Origin: Ruegeria sp. ANG-S4
GTDB taxonomy: Bacteria; Pseudomonadota; Alphaproteobacteria; Rhodobacterales; Rhodobacteraceae
Direction of reading: 5' to 3'
DNA length: 64,000 bases
NCBI RefSeq assembly: GCF_000814005.1
Contig: NZ_JWLK01000001.1
Span: forward strand, 1,116,001 to 1,180,000
The translations under genes and the position numbers were made by a program. The notes under the pieces are model-generated. The model saw nothing but the letters and a program-made list of their open reading frames with translations, ran no database searches and was not told the origin of the DNA. Positions 53,350-62,351 of the stretch are shown here, in pieces. Each line of letters opens with the position of its first letter. Within the stretch, counting starts at the first letter, position 1.

Positions 53350-54699
53350 ATGTCCCAGGATGACAAATCAAATGTGCAACGCATTGCGACGATCCTGAAA
53401 GGGTTCGACGCAGGCAATACACCGCGTCGAACGCATGACATCCTTGAAGATCTGGGCGTTACCCGCTCGACCGGCTTTGGCTTGCTGCGGGCAATGGTGG
53501 CTGCAGGTTGGTTGGAACGGTTCGACCACGGTTTTCTGCGACTGGGTCCCAAGGCCAGAAGCCTGATCTACGCTGCACTTGAGGTTCCGGAATCCACCGA
53601 AGGGAAAAAGTTCTCGGCAAGACCGGGGGTTTCGGCAGCGGAAATGAAAGGCAATGCACCAGACCTGGAGTGGGACCCGGCGTTGGTTCGAACTGTCGAT
53701 GCAAGCCGGTATCGGCGCGCGGCCCCATTTCGTATCGGTTTTTCCAACGCGTCAACCAGCAACGCATGGCGCCGCGCCATGTTGCAAAGTCTGTATTACG
53801 CGGAACGGATTGCCCAATCTCAGATTGAAGCCCTGATCGTGCTGGATGCACAGGACGACCCGGCCTTACAGCTTTTGCAGATTGATGAGCTGGTGTCGCA
53901 GGGCATAGATCTTTTGCTGATCTCCATTACCTCGGTCAATGATCAAGCGCTGAGTGACCGGCTGGGCGAGCTGGCCGACCAAGGCCTGCCGATCGTGGCC
54001 GTGGACCGACGGCCAAACGATCGCTCTTCGCTGGTTTCATTTGTCACAGCGTCGGACAGCCGGATCGGACGTATCAGCGCGCAATGGATGGCTGAAACCC
54101 TCTCAGGCCAGGGTCGCGTCTGGATGCTGAGCGGGCTTGAAGGGGCCAGCCCAGCCCTGCGCCGACAGCAAGCTGCACTGGCGGCCTTTTCTGCTTTCCC
54201 AAACATCAGGGTTGAAAACGTTAGCTATACCGACTGGACCGAAGCGGGTGGCTACGACGCAATCGAAAAGGTTCTGGCCGAGGCGCGCCGTCCACCAGAC
54301 GGGGTCTGGTGTGACAGCGGTTTGCAAGGTGTGGGTTCAGTCAAACGCTTTCTGGATGGCGGATTCGAAATCCCGGCCCATACCGGCGGCGATTTGAACG
54401 AAATGTACAAACTCTGTCTGCACCACAGGGCACCGATGGCCGCGCTGGACTATCCGGCCAGTATGGGCGCACGGGCGCTGGGACTGGCTTTGGATATCCT
54501 TGGTGGGAATACGGTGCCGCGGCGCGTTGAGGAACCCGTGCAGATCGTGCTGCCGCGGGGGCTTGAAACCGCCTCGGTCAAAGCAGACGGCTGGGCTGAA
54601 CTGCATGTCGCTTGGGATTTGCCGGACGACGCAATCCTCTCGCAAGGCCCGGCCCTGCGCCGAGACAAACGAACCAAAAAAAGGAGCGCTATCGGATGA
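53350..54699 (+). CDS. Chimeric regulator: IclR-like HTH fused to a periplasmic-binding-protein domain
   Basis: A 449-residue predicted cytosolic transcription factor without a signal peptide. Residues 5-75 form an IclR-like winged helix (VQRIATILKGFDAGN, DILEDLGVTRSTGFGLLRAM, GWLERFDHGFLRLG). From residue 120 on it is homologous to the transporter's binding protein at 48716: PFRIGFSNASTSNAWRRAML, FVTASDSRIGRISAQWMAET, GVWCDSGLQG and IPAHTGGDLNEMYKL. The usual IclR effector domain is absent. The domain order parallels LacI, but with an IclR-type DNA-binding head. It presumably senses the same ligand that the transporter imports and controls the operon. It starts 16 bases after the permease stop and overlaps the next gene. 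Confidence 0.85.
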   Translation: MSQDDKSNVQRIATILKGFDAGNTPRRTHDILEDLGVTRSTGFGLLRAMVAAGWLERFDHGFLRLGPKARSLIYAALEVPESTEGKKFSARPGVSAAEMKGNAPDLEWDPALVRTVDASRYRRAAPFRIGFSNASTSNAWRRAMLQSLYYAERIAQSQIEALIVLDAQDDPALQLLQIDELVSQGIDLLLISITSVNDQALSDRLGELADQGLPIVAVDRRPNDRSSLVSFVTASDSRIGRISAQWMAETLSGQGRVWMLSGLEGASPALRRQQAALAAFSAFPNIRVENVSYTDWTEAGGYDAIEKVLAEARRPPDGVWCDSGLQGVGSVKRFLDGGFEIPAHTGGDLNEMYKLCLHHRAPMAALDYPASMGARALGLALDILGGNTVPRRVEEPVQIVLPRGLETASVKADGWAELHVAWDLPDDAILSQGPALRRDKRTKKRSAIG

Positions 54700-55319
54700 C
54701 CCATTCTGCCTACGCCCGCGCAGTCGACGCTTTTGAAGCCCTCATATCGGCGCCGGGGCGTGATGCCCTTGCCTCTCCGGCGGGATTGATCCGGGCGGCC
54801 GGGGTGCCCGCAAGCAGCGGCTATCGCCACACCGCCACGCTTGAGGCTGAGGGGATGTTGCGCCGGGACGCGCACGGACACTATTTGCCCGGAATGTCTG
54901 CCATTCGCGTTGGCCTGCAGGGATTTGGCCTGGGACGGCTGGCACCGTTGGTGCAGCCGATCCTCCTGCAACTGCGGCAGAGCACGCAACTCACATCCTT
55001 TCTGGCCGTTGCGCAGGATATGGAACTTCATATGGGCCCCTACACGATAGGCCGTGAGACGCGCGGAATGACTGTGCAGCCGTCTTACGGGTTCGAATCC
55101 ATCCCCGACCTTGTGATTGGCGACGTTTCGGAAGTCGGTTTGCGCTGGTTTGAAGGGTCGGTCGCCAGGCGTACCACTGTGGCATTGATCCCCGTTGAAA
55201 GCTCTACCAGCAGCATCGCGTTGATCGGTCTGGTCTTGAATGCAACGCGTGGTGCCAGCGATTTGCATATCCGTGCATTGCAACAGGCTTTTGGGCAAAC
55301 CAAAGAGGAAGCGACCTGA
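54696..55319 (+). CDS. IclR-like regulator, short effector domain
   Basis: A 207-residue IclR-like protein that overlaps the chimeric regulator by ATGA; AAGGAG lies 10 bases before the ATG. The helix-turn-helix occupies residues 8-65 (ALASPAGLIRAAGVPASSGY, RHTATLEAEGMLRRD), followed by a reduced effector-like domain (LVQPILLQLRQSTQLTSFLA, ALIPVESSTSSIALIGL). It is shorter than typical IclR proteins (about 250). Two regulators of related DNA-binding type made in tandem may work as a pair. Confidence 0.75.
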   Translation: MTHSAYARAVDAFEALISAPGRDALASPAGLIRAAGVPASSGYRHTATLEAEGMLRRDAHGHYLPGMSAIRVGLQGFGLGRLAPLVQPILLQLRQSTQLTSFLAVAQDMELHMGPYTIGRETRGMTVQPSYGFESIPDLVIGDVSEVGLRWFEGSVARRTTVALIPVESSTSSIALIGLVLNATRGASDLHIRALQQAFGQTKEEAT

Positions 55320-55322
55320 ATT

Positions 55323-56105
55323 ATGCAGGCTTTCTGGGATCGTCAGTTCAAGTTTTCCGAGGTTATTCCGAATTTTGCCGCAGCGCTGGAACGCATGGCG
55401 CAGGACAGTCGTTCCGTCTCGGAGCAGTTGCAGTTTTCTCGCGCTGTGTATGGCGATCACCCCCGGCAATGGGTGGAGTGGGCCGAGGGCACTGGCCCTC
55501 AGGCCGTGCTGCCCGTGATCGTCCACGGCGGCTATTGGCGGGCGCTGCAGGCAGAGACACATCGTTTCATGATACCCAGCTTCCTGTCGGCTGGGGCGGC
55601 GGTTGCCAACGTCGAATATCGCCTGATGCCCGAAGTTCGGTTGGCCGATGTCGTCGCCGACACCAAGTTGGCCTTGCGCGCGTTGTCCGGGATTTTTCCA
55701 AACGCTCAGTTCGTGCTGGTCGGGCATTCCGCCGGAGCGCATCTTGCCTTGTCCGCCGTGACCGATCCGGAGTTGGCGGCGCGAACACTTGGGGTTCTCG
55801 CGCTCAGCGGGGTGTATGATCTGGCCCCGGTGAGGTTGTCTTTTCTGCAGTCCGAATTGGCATTGTCGTCGGACGAAGTCGCAGAATTCACACTGTCGCC
55901 TCAGTCTGACCGTCCGCCCGTTCTTTACGTGAACGGCAGTGCGGAAACCTCCGAGTATCTTCGAGGCGGCGCATTGATGTCGCAATCTGTCAACGCTGAT
56001 TGGCATTTGATTGACGAGGCCGACCACATGTCCTTAACGTGGGCTGCTTGTGATCGGGTCGACGCGCTTCTGTCCAAACTTTATTCTCTGGGAAACACCA
56101 AATGA
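55323..56105 (+). CDS. Alpha/beta hydrolase (kynurenine-formamidase-like)
   Basis: A 260-residue cytosolic alpha/beta hydrolase. The oxyanion motif VIVHGGYWRAL is near residue 65, the nucleophile elbow VLVGHSAGAHLALSA near 140, and the catalytic His in IDEADHMSLTW near 240; the acid is probably Asp near 200. The HGGYWR and GHSAGAHLA pattern is that of bacterial formamidases and related esterases. In this operon it might hydrolyse a lactone, ester or formamide intermediate. It overlaps the next gene by 4 bases. Confidence 0.82.
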   Translation: MQAFWDRQFKFSEVIPNFAAALERMAQDSRSVSEQLQFSRAVYGDHPRQWVEWAEGTGPQAVLPVIVHGGYWRALQAETHRFMIPSFLSAGAAVANVEYRLMPEVRLADVVADTKLALRALSGIFPNAQFVLVGHSAGAHLALSAVTDPELAARTLGVLALSGVYDLAPVRLSFLQSELALSSDEVAEFTLSPQSDRPPVLYVNGSAETSEYLRGGALMSQSVNADWHLIDEADHMSLTWAACDRVDALLSKLYSLGNTK

Positions 56106-57250
56106 CACCGAATTTACCCGATACAGGAACGTTCGTCGGCCGGGTCTGGCTGCCGCAGGCGCAAGGTCCCGCGCTTGTGGTGCGCCGGGGCGACGGTCTG
56201 CTCGACATCACCTCGCCAGACCTGCCAACAATGCAGGCATTGCTTGAATCGGAAGATCCGGCTGCGGTCGCCCAAACCTCTGATGGCACAGTCATTGGGA
56301 GCATTGACGAGGTTGTTACCAACTCGACCGAAGCTCCGGACGCCGCGAAGCCCTATTTTCTGGCACCTTCCGACTTGCAGCCGATCAAGGCGTGCGGCGT
56401 GACTTTTGTGTCGTCGATGCTGGAACGCGTGATCGAAGAAAAGGCCAAGGGCGATCCGGCCAAAGCAGACGCAATTCGGGCTCGCTGCACCGAGATTTTG
56501 GGCGACAGCTTGCGCGCGGTTGTGCCCGGGTCAGACAAGGCGATGGCGCTGAAAGAAGCCTTGATCGCGGAAGATGTATGGTCGCAATACCTTGAGGTGG
56601 GAATTGGACCGGATGCCGAAGTATTCACCAAATCTCAGGCAATGTCGGCGGTGGGCTTTGGCGCAAGCATCGGTCTGCACCCGATCTCAACCTGGAACAA
56701 CCCCGAACCCGAGGTGGTTCTTGCAGTGGACAGCTTGGGCCGTATCAAAGGCGCGACCCTAGGCAATGACGTGAACCTGCGCGATATCGAAGGGCGTTCA
56801 GCCTTGTTGCTGGGCAAGGCAAAGGACAACAATGCCTCTTGCGCCATCGGCCCCATGCTGCGCTTGTTCGATGACAGTTTCGGTCTTGATGACGTTCGCC
56901 AAGTTGAACTGACATTGCGCGTGACCGGCGAAGAAGGGTTCGAATTGCACGGAAAAAGTTCAATGGCCGAAATCAGCCGAGATCCGGAAGACCTGGTGGC
57001 GCAAGCGCGTGGCGCACACCACCAATACCCTGATGGGTTCTTTCTTATGCTGGGTACGTTGTTTGCGCCGACACAGGATCGGGATGCACCCGGCGGTGGG
57101 TTCACCCACAAAATGGGCGATCTGGTCGAAATATCGAACCCCGCGCTTGGGCGGCTGGCCAATACGGTACGCCTGTCGACCGAATGCCCGCCCTGGGTCT
57201 TTGGGACAAGCGCACTTATGAAAAACCTTGCTGCACGCAAATTGATCTAA
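56102..57250 (+). CDS. Fumarylacetoacetate-hydrolase-fold enzyme (2-keto-3-deoxy-pentonate dehydratase-like)
   Basis: A 382-residue FAH-superfamily enzyme. The metal-site region reads VGIGPDAEVFTKSQAMSAVG, and GLHPISTWNNPEPEVVLAVD supplies the acidic ligands (NNPEPE); a C-terminal helix-strand part follows with GDLVEISNPALGRLANTV. The length and the NNPEPE type match 2-keto-3-deoxy-D-arabonate/xylonate dehydratases rather than short FAH proteins. The product would be 2-oxoglutarate semialdehyde, the substrate of the next enzyme. I consider this assignment likely but not proven by sequence alone. Confidence 0.78.
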   Translation: MTPNLPDTGTFVGRVWLPQAQGPALVVRRGDGLLDITSPDLPTMQALLESEDPAAVAQTSDGTVIGSIDEVVTNSTEAPDAAKPYFLAPSDLQPIKACGVTFVSSMLERVIEEKAKGDPAKADAIRARCTEILGDSLRAVVPGSDKAMALKEALIAEDVWSQYLEVGIGPDAEVFTKSQAMSAVGFGASIGLHPISTWNNPEPEVVLAVDSLGRIKGATLGNDVNLRDIEGRSALLLGKAKDNNASCAIGPMLRLFDDSFGLDDVRQVELTLRVTGEEGFELHGKSSMAEISRDPEDLVAQARGAHHQYPDGFFLMLGTLFAPTQDRDAPGGGFTHKMGDLVEISNPALGRLANTVRLSTECPPWVFGTSALMKNLAARKLI

Positions 57251-57260
57251 GGAACGACCA

Positions 57261-58757
57261 ATGAATGGAAACAGCCTGATTGCCGGACGGTGGGTGGCGG
57301 GCGAGGGCAGCTTTCAGTCTGCCCCTGCCACCGGAGTCGCCAAAACTTATTCTGCGGGTACGCCGACACTGGTCGCGGAAGCCTGCGCAGCTGCCGAAGA
57401 TGCCTTTTGGACATATGGGTATTCCAAACGCGAAGATCGTGCGGCGTTTCTGGAACGCATCGCTGATGAGATTGAAAAACGCGGGTCAGAGGTCACAGAA
57501 ATCGGCTGTTCTGAAACCGGTCTGCCAGCTGCGCGGCTGGAAGGCGAGCGGGGTCGCACAACCGGGCAACTGCGCCTTTTTTCCGATCATATCCGCGATG
57601 GCGCATATCTGGATTACCGCCACGACGCGGCCTTGCCGGACCGTCAGCCCTTGCCGCGCCCGGATCTGAAGATGGTGCAACGCCCGATTGGTCCAGTGGC
57701 CGTCTTTGGCGCGTCGAACTTTCCCTTGGCCTTTTCAACTGCTGGCGGTGATACCGCAGCAGCTTTGGCCGCGGGGTGTCCAGTGGTGGTCAAAGGTCAT
57801 CCTGCGCATCCGGGTACAGGTGAGATCGTGGCCGAAGCGATTGACGACGCGCGAAAGGCCCTGGACCTGCATCCGGGCGTTTTCAGCTTTGTGCAGGATG
57901 GCGGCGTCGCCGTTGGTGGCGCGTTGGTTCAGAACCCGTTCATCAAAGCGGTCGGTTTCACAGGGTCCTTGCGCGGTGGTCGCGCCCTGTTCGACCTTTG
58001 TGCGGCGCGAGATGAACCGATCCCGTTTTTTGGCGAGTTGGGATCGGTCAATCCGATGTTCCTGCTGCCCGGAGCGCTTAAGTCACGTAGCACCGAGATC
58101 GCGCAGGGGTGGGCTGCGTCCTTGACGATGGGGGCAGGGCAGTTCTGCACCAATCCCGGGATCGCCGTTGTCCCAGAAGGCCCGGATTCCGAGGCATTCA
58201 TCTCCCAAGCTGCTGCCGCAATGCAAGAAACCGTTCCGCAAACGATGCTGACAGACGGCATTGCCCAAGCGTTTTGTGAGGGTCGGGATCGGATTGCATC
58301 GACGCCAGATGTGACGACGGTGGTCTCTGGAACAACACAGAACCGCGATGCGGGTGCCTTTCTTTACCGGGTTTCTGCCGACGCTTTCGAAGCCAATCCA
58401 GTCTTGGCGCATGAGGTTTTTGGACCGTTGGGCGTTGTGGTCGTCGCAAAAGATATCACTGCCTTCGCCTCAATCGCCCGGGCGCTGGAAGGTCAGTTGA
58501 CCGCGACCCTTCATATGGACCCTGACGACAGTGCGCATGCCGCACAGCTGTTGCCCATTTTGGAACGTAAGGCCGGTCGGGTATTGTTCAACGGATTTCC
58601 CACTGGCGTCGAAGTTGCCGACAGCATGGTGCATGGCGGTCCATATCCCGCTTCAACGAACTTTGGGGCAACCAGCGTAGGGACACTCTCAATCCGACGC
58701 TTCTTGCGACCGGTTTGCTATCAGAACTTGCCCGAAGAATTCAGCATCAGTGCATGA
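57261..58757 (+). CDS. 2-oxoglutarate semialdehyde (2,5-dioxovalerate) dehydrogenase
   Basis: A 498-residue NAD(P)-dependent aldehyde dehydrogenase of the alpha-ketoglutarate semialdehyde type. It shows the cofactor region GPVAVFGASNFPLAFSTAGG, the general base Glu in FFGELGSVNP and the nucleophile Cys in GAGQFCTNPG. This subfamily is typical of pentose, glucarate and hydroxyproline degradation, and converts the semialdehyde to 2-oxoglutarate. It starts 10 bases after the FAH-fold gene and ends the operon, convergent with the choline sulfatase operon. Confidence 0.9.
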   Translation: MNGNSLIAGRWVAGEGSFQSAPATGVAKTYSAGTPTLVAEACAAAEDAFWTYGYSKREDRAAFLERIADEIEKRGSEVTEIGCSETGLPAARLEGERGRTTGQLRLFSDHIRDGAYLDYRHDAALPDRQPLPRPDLKMVQRPIGPVAVFGASNFPLAFSTAGGDTAAALAAGCPVVVKGHPAHPGTGEIVAEAIDDARKALDLHPGVFSFVQDGGVAVGGALVQNPFIKAVGFTGSLRGGRALFDLCAARDEPIPFFGELGSVNPMFLLPGALKSRSTEIAQGWAASLTMGAGQFCTNPGIAVVPEGPDSEAFISQAAAAMQETVPQTMLTDGIAQAFCEGRDRIASTPDVTTVVSGTTQNRDAGAFLYRVSADAFEANPVLAHEVFGPLGVVVVAKDITAFASIARALEGQLTATLHMDPDDSAHAAQLLPILERKAGRVLFNGFPTGVEVADSMVHGGPYPASTNFGATSVGTLSIRRFLRPVCYQNLPEEFSISA

Positions 58758-58842
58758 AGTTCCACAGACCGGAGGTTTTTTGGATCGTCGTTGGCAACAC
58801 TCCTTTCACTGTTAGGTGAGAGGAGTGGCGCGCCGGAAGCGG

Positions 58843-60339
58843 TCAGATATAGTCAAACGCCCATTCGTTATAGCCTTGCTCTCCCCGGTACCACAGAACT
58901 TTGTCCGTTTCCGACTCTCCGTGATTCCAACGCTGTTTGGTGCCTTGTCCCATCGCCCTGCGAACCAAGGCGCGTCGCTTTTGGCTGAGAACAATGTCGT
59001 GGATCAGTGCGGCCTCATCCCACTTGTCGTTGACTTCATTGACAAAGCTGTCCACCAATTCGCGATGGTCTGCGGACTCTGCAAGGTTCGTGCGTTCATT
59101 CGGATCGTTATGTAGATCAAACAGCATGATCCCATCATGGGACGACGAGATGAACTTGTAATTCTCGCGGCGTATCATGAACATCGGAACCTTCGTCGCC
59201 TCGGCCAAGTATTCGGCATAGACGGCGCGCTGTGGGGGCGGGTCGCTCCGGTCAGTCAGGGACAAGAGGTCCGTGCCTTCCAGCGGCTCCACGGGGCTTT
59301 CAATCCCGGCAATGCTATTCAGTGTGGGAACAAGATCGACGAGAGACGTCAATTCCTGCACCCGTTGTGGGGCAATACCGGGACCGGTGATAATCAGGGG
59401 AATACGCAGCGACTTCTCAAAGAAGTGCTTTTTGAACCACATCCCCCGTTCGCCCAGCATTTCGCCGTGATCCGAGGTGAAAATGATGACAGTGTTCTGG
59501 TCCGCCCCCGTTGCCCGTAGCGCATCCATGATCCGGGTCATCAGGCTGTCGATGTAGCTGATCGATCCGTAGTAGGCGCGGATGGCTCGGGCCACGTCCT
59601 CATCACTGAATTGAATGCCCAACATGCCGAAATCCTTCAGCAAGCGGACAGAGTGAGGATCGTGTTCGTTTTCCGACAATGCCCCTACGGCGGGCATTGG
59701 GATGTCTTTTCCTTCGTAGAGGTCCCAGTACTCTTTCCGGCACAGGTAGGGTTCATGCGGATGGGTGTAAGAGACTTGCAGGAAGAACGGACGCTTGTCA
59801 TCGCCCCGGGCCATGTCGAAAATATGTTGTATCGCCTTGAACGTAACCTCTTCGTCATAGTCGATCTGAACCGACCGCTCGCAAATCCCTGCGATGCGCA
59901 CGGCCCGGGGATCGTTTGTGTCGCGTTTGCCCTCGTTTTCCCAATTGGGAACCCAGGCGAAATCACCGGGATACAGGTCTGCTGTCAGGCGCTTTTCAAA
60001 CCCGTGGAACTGATCTGGGCCAATGAAATGCATCTTGCCCGACAGCGCTGTTTGATACCCCGCCGCGCGCAGGTAATGCGCATAAGTCGGAATCTCGGCT
60101 GAAAACTCTGCTGCATTGTCATAAGCGCCGACTTTCGACGACAGCTGCCCTGTTGCCATCGAAAAGCGGGACGGTGCACAAAGCGGATAGTTGCAATAAG
60201 CGGTCTCAAACACGACGCCACGCGTGGCCAGATCATCGATGGTCGGGGAGTGGCAGATTGTGTCTCCGTAGGCGCGCAGGGCAGAGGCCGTCAGTTGGTC
60301 GACCTGAAAGAACAGGATATTCGGGCGAGAGTCGGTCAT
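58843..60339 (-). CDS. betC: Choline sulfatase
   Basis: A 498-residue sulfatase of the alkaline-phosphatase fold that cleaves choline-O-sulfate to choline and sulfate. The sulfatase signature is CAPSRFSMATGQ near residue 53, with Cys to be oxidised to formylglycine. Metal-site Asp and Asn lie in RPNILFFQVDQLTA and IIFTSDHGEMLGERG. It lacks a signal peptide, as known choline sulfatases do, so the substrate must be imported first. It is the last gene of a minus-strand operon after the transporter; the start lies 1 base from the permease stop. Confidence 0.92.
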   Translation of the reverse strand: MTDSRPNILFFQVDQLTASALRAYGDTICHSPTIDDLATRGVVFETAYCNYPLCAPSRFSMATGQLSSKVGAYDNAAEFSAEIPTYAHYLRAAGYQTALSGKMHFIGPDQFHGFEKRLTADLYPGDFAWVPNWENEGKRDTNDPRAVRIAGICERSVQIDYDEEVTFKAIQHIFDMARGDDKRPFFLQVSYTHPHEPYLCRKEYWDLYEGKDIPMPAVGALSENEHDPHSVRLLKDFGMLGIQFSDEDVARAIRAYYGSISYIDSLMTRIMDALRATGADQNTVIIFTSDHGEMLGERGMWFKKHFFEKSLRIPLIITGPGIAPQRVQELTSLVDLVPTLNSIAGIESPVEPLEGTDLLSLTDRSDPPPQRAVYAEYLAEATKVPMFMIRRENYKFISSSHDGIMLFDLHNDPNERTNLAESADHRELVDSFVNEVNDKWDEAALIHDIVLSQKRRALVRRAMGQGTKQRWNHGESETDKVLWYRGEQGYNEWAFDYI

Positions 60340-60340
60340 G

Positions 60341-61258
60341 TCACCCCCGTCCCATCAGGCTGCGGACATATCCCACCGGGCCGGTTTCGTACCATTTCTT
60401 GTGACCACGCTCACGCGAGGAAATGCCAAAGCTTTGCGATACACGGTCAATGACGATGGCCAGAAACACGATGCCCAACCCACCGACGGTCGCCAGACCC
60501 ATGTCCAGACGCCCGATGCCGCGCAGAACCATCTGGCCCAGACCAGTCACGGAAATCATCGAAGATACCACAACCATGCTCAGGGCCATCATGATGGTCT
60601 GGTTCACGCCTGCCATAATGGTCGGCATCGCCAAGGGCAACTCGACCTTATAAAGCGTCTGCCGGTTTGATGCGCCAAAGGCGCGCGCGGCCTCGACCAT
60701 ATCGCCACGAACCTGCCGGATGCCCAGATTGGTCAGGCGCACCACCGGCGGCAAGGCATAGATAAAGGTCACGATCACGCCCGAGACGTTCCCGATGGAA
60801 AACAGCATCACGATGGGTACCAGATAGACAAAGGACGGGATCGTTTGCATCAGATCGAGCATGGGCTGCAAGACCGTCCAGAACCGATCATTCTTAGCCG
60901 AATAAACGCCCAGCGGGATGCCAATCAGCGAACAGAACACCACGCAAGTCAGCACGATGGACAAGGTGGTCATGCTTTCTTCCCATGCACCCATCAGACC
61001 GATGGCAAGCATACAGGCTGCCGAGATCAGACCCAGACGGCGACCGCCTGCCTGCCAGGCCACCAAAATGATCAGCGCCAGTACCAGCAGATCAGGGGCC
61101 TGGGTCAGGGCGTCCTCCAACCCGGTCAGAACTATCTCAAACGGCACCTTGATCGCCTGAAAGATGAAGCGGAAATTGGTCACCACCCATTGCAAGAAGG
61201 TTTCAACCCATGTGCCGACGGGGATCCATTCGGTGTCAAAAATATTCCAGATATCCAT
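60341..61258 (-). CDS. proW: ProW-type quaternary-amine ABC transporter permease
   Basis: A 305-residue inner-membrane permease of the glycine betaine/proline family with about 7 segments. The EAA-type loop is EAARAFGASNRQTLYKVELP, contacting the ATPase. It is preceded by the ATPase gene (11 bases) and followed directly by the choline sulfatase gene. The partner enzyme suggests choline-O-sulfate as substrate; glycine betaine or choline remain possible. Confidence 0.92.
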   Translation of the reverse strand: MDIWNIFDTEWIPVGTWVETFLQWVVTNFRFIFQAIKVPFEIVLTGLEDALTQAPDLLVLALIILVAWQAGGRRLGLISAACMLAIGLMGAWEESMTTLSIVLTCVVFCSLIGIPLGVYSAKNDRFWTVLQPMLDLMQTIPSFVYLVPIVMLFSIGNVSGVIVTFIYALPPVVRLTNLGIRQVRGDMVEAARAFGASNRQTLYKVELPLAMPTIMAGVNQTIMMALSMVVVSSMISVTGLGQMVLRGIGRLDMGLATVGGLGIVFLAIVIDRVSQSFGISSRERGHKKWYETGPVGYVRSLMGRG

Positions 61259-61269
61259 GATTTCGCACC

Positions 61270-62289
61270 TTACCCGCGCAACGCAGTTAACGCGTCCTTG
61301 ATAGTGATCTGCCCGACTGAGGCCTGATCCGGGTTGACAACGGTAACCGGAGACTGATCCTCCATGAAGAGATCAATGATCTCTCCCAGCTCAGCGTTGA
61401 CGCGCACGGTTTTTTCCGTGGCCTCCCGCCCGTTCATTGGTTCCATGATGGATTCAGCCCTAACCAACGCGACTCGGCTGATGCCTTTCACGAACTCGGC
61501 GACATAGTCGTCCTTCGGGCTGGTCACGATTTCTTCGGGCGTACCGATCTGAACGATCTCACCATCGTTCATGATCGCGATGTGATCCCCCATCCGGATG
61601 GCTTCATCCAGATCATGAGTGATGAACAGCGTGGTCTTGTGCATATGCGCGGACAGGTTCAGGAACTGGTCCTGCAATTGGCGACGGATCAGCGGATCGA
61701 GCGCCGAGAATGGTTCATCCATCAAAAGGATTTCGGGGTCTGCCGCGAGTGCGCGGGCCAGACCGACACGTTGCTGCATGCCGCCCGAAAGCTGATCGGG
61801 GTAGTGATCAATCCATCCACCAAGGTCCATTGCTTCCAGTGCCTTGATCGCGGCCTCGCGCCGCGTTTCCAAATCGACGCCGCGGACTTCCAGACCAAAT
61901 CCAACGTTTTCGCCCAATGTGCGGTGCGGCCACAACGCCATGTGCTGGAACACCATGCCAATCGTTTCGGCCCGCAATTGGCGCAGCTCATCTTCGCCCA
62001 TCGTGTCCACGCGTTGACCAGCCACATGAATTTGGCCTGACGTCGGTTCAATCAAACGGTTCACATGGCGCACAAGGGTAGATTTGCCGGATCCCGACAA
62101 ACCCATGATGCAAAAAATCTCGCCTTTCTTGACGCTGAAGCTCGCGTCCCGAACGCCAAGAACACAGCCAAATCTGTCGCGCACTTCGTCTTTCGACAAA
62201 CCCTCTGCGAGGACCGCTTTCATGGCTTCGTCCGAGCGGTTTCCGTATATTTTCCAGAGGTCACGACACTCGATCTGCGCATCACTCAT
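61270..62289 (-). CDS. proV: ProV-type quaternary-amine ABC transporter ATPase
   Basis: A 339-residue ATPase. Walker A is GLSGSGKSTLVRHV near residue 60, the signature LSGGMQQRVGLARALA, Walker B ILLMDEPFSALDP, and the switch His in FITHDLDEAI. Only a short C-terminal tail follows, ending in PVTVVNPDQASVGQITIKDA, a vestige of the CBS part found in longer ProV proteins; osmotic control through full CBS domains therefore seems unlikely. It belongs to the proX-proV-proW-betC operon. Confidence 0.92.
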   Translation of the reverse strand: MSDAQIECRDLWKIYGNRSDEAMKAVLAEGLSKDEVRDRFGCVLGVRDASFSVKKGEIFCIMGLSGSGKSTLVRHVNRLIEPTSGQIHVAGQRVDTMGEDELRQLRAETIGMVFQHMALWPHRTLGENVGFGLEVRGVDLETRREAAIKALEAMDLGGWIDHYPDQLSGGMQQRVGLARALAADPEILLMDEPFSALDPLIRRQLQDQFLNLSAHMHKTTLFITHDLDEAIRMGDHIAIMNDGEIVQIGTPEEIVTSPKDDYVAEFVKGISRVALVRAESIMEPMNGREATEKTVRVNAELGEIIDLFMEDQSPVTVVNPDQASVGQITIKDALTALRG

Positions 62290-62351
62290 TGTATCGTTCC
62301 TTCAAAAAACCGGGGCGGCCCGATGCGCCGCCCCTCAGTCAGTGGGGAGGA

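Noticed and set aside
54450..56027. 525-codon open frame on the minus strand
   Set aside because: It lies across three plus-strand genes that have family motifs, ribosome sites and overlapping start/stop codons; it shows no recognisable motif.
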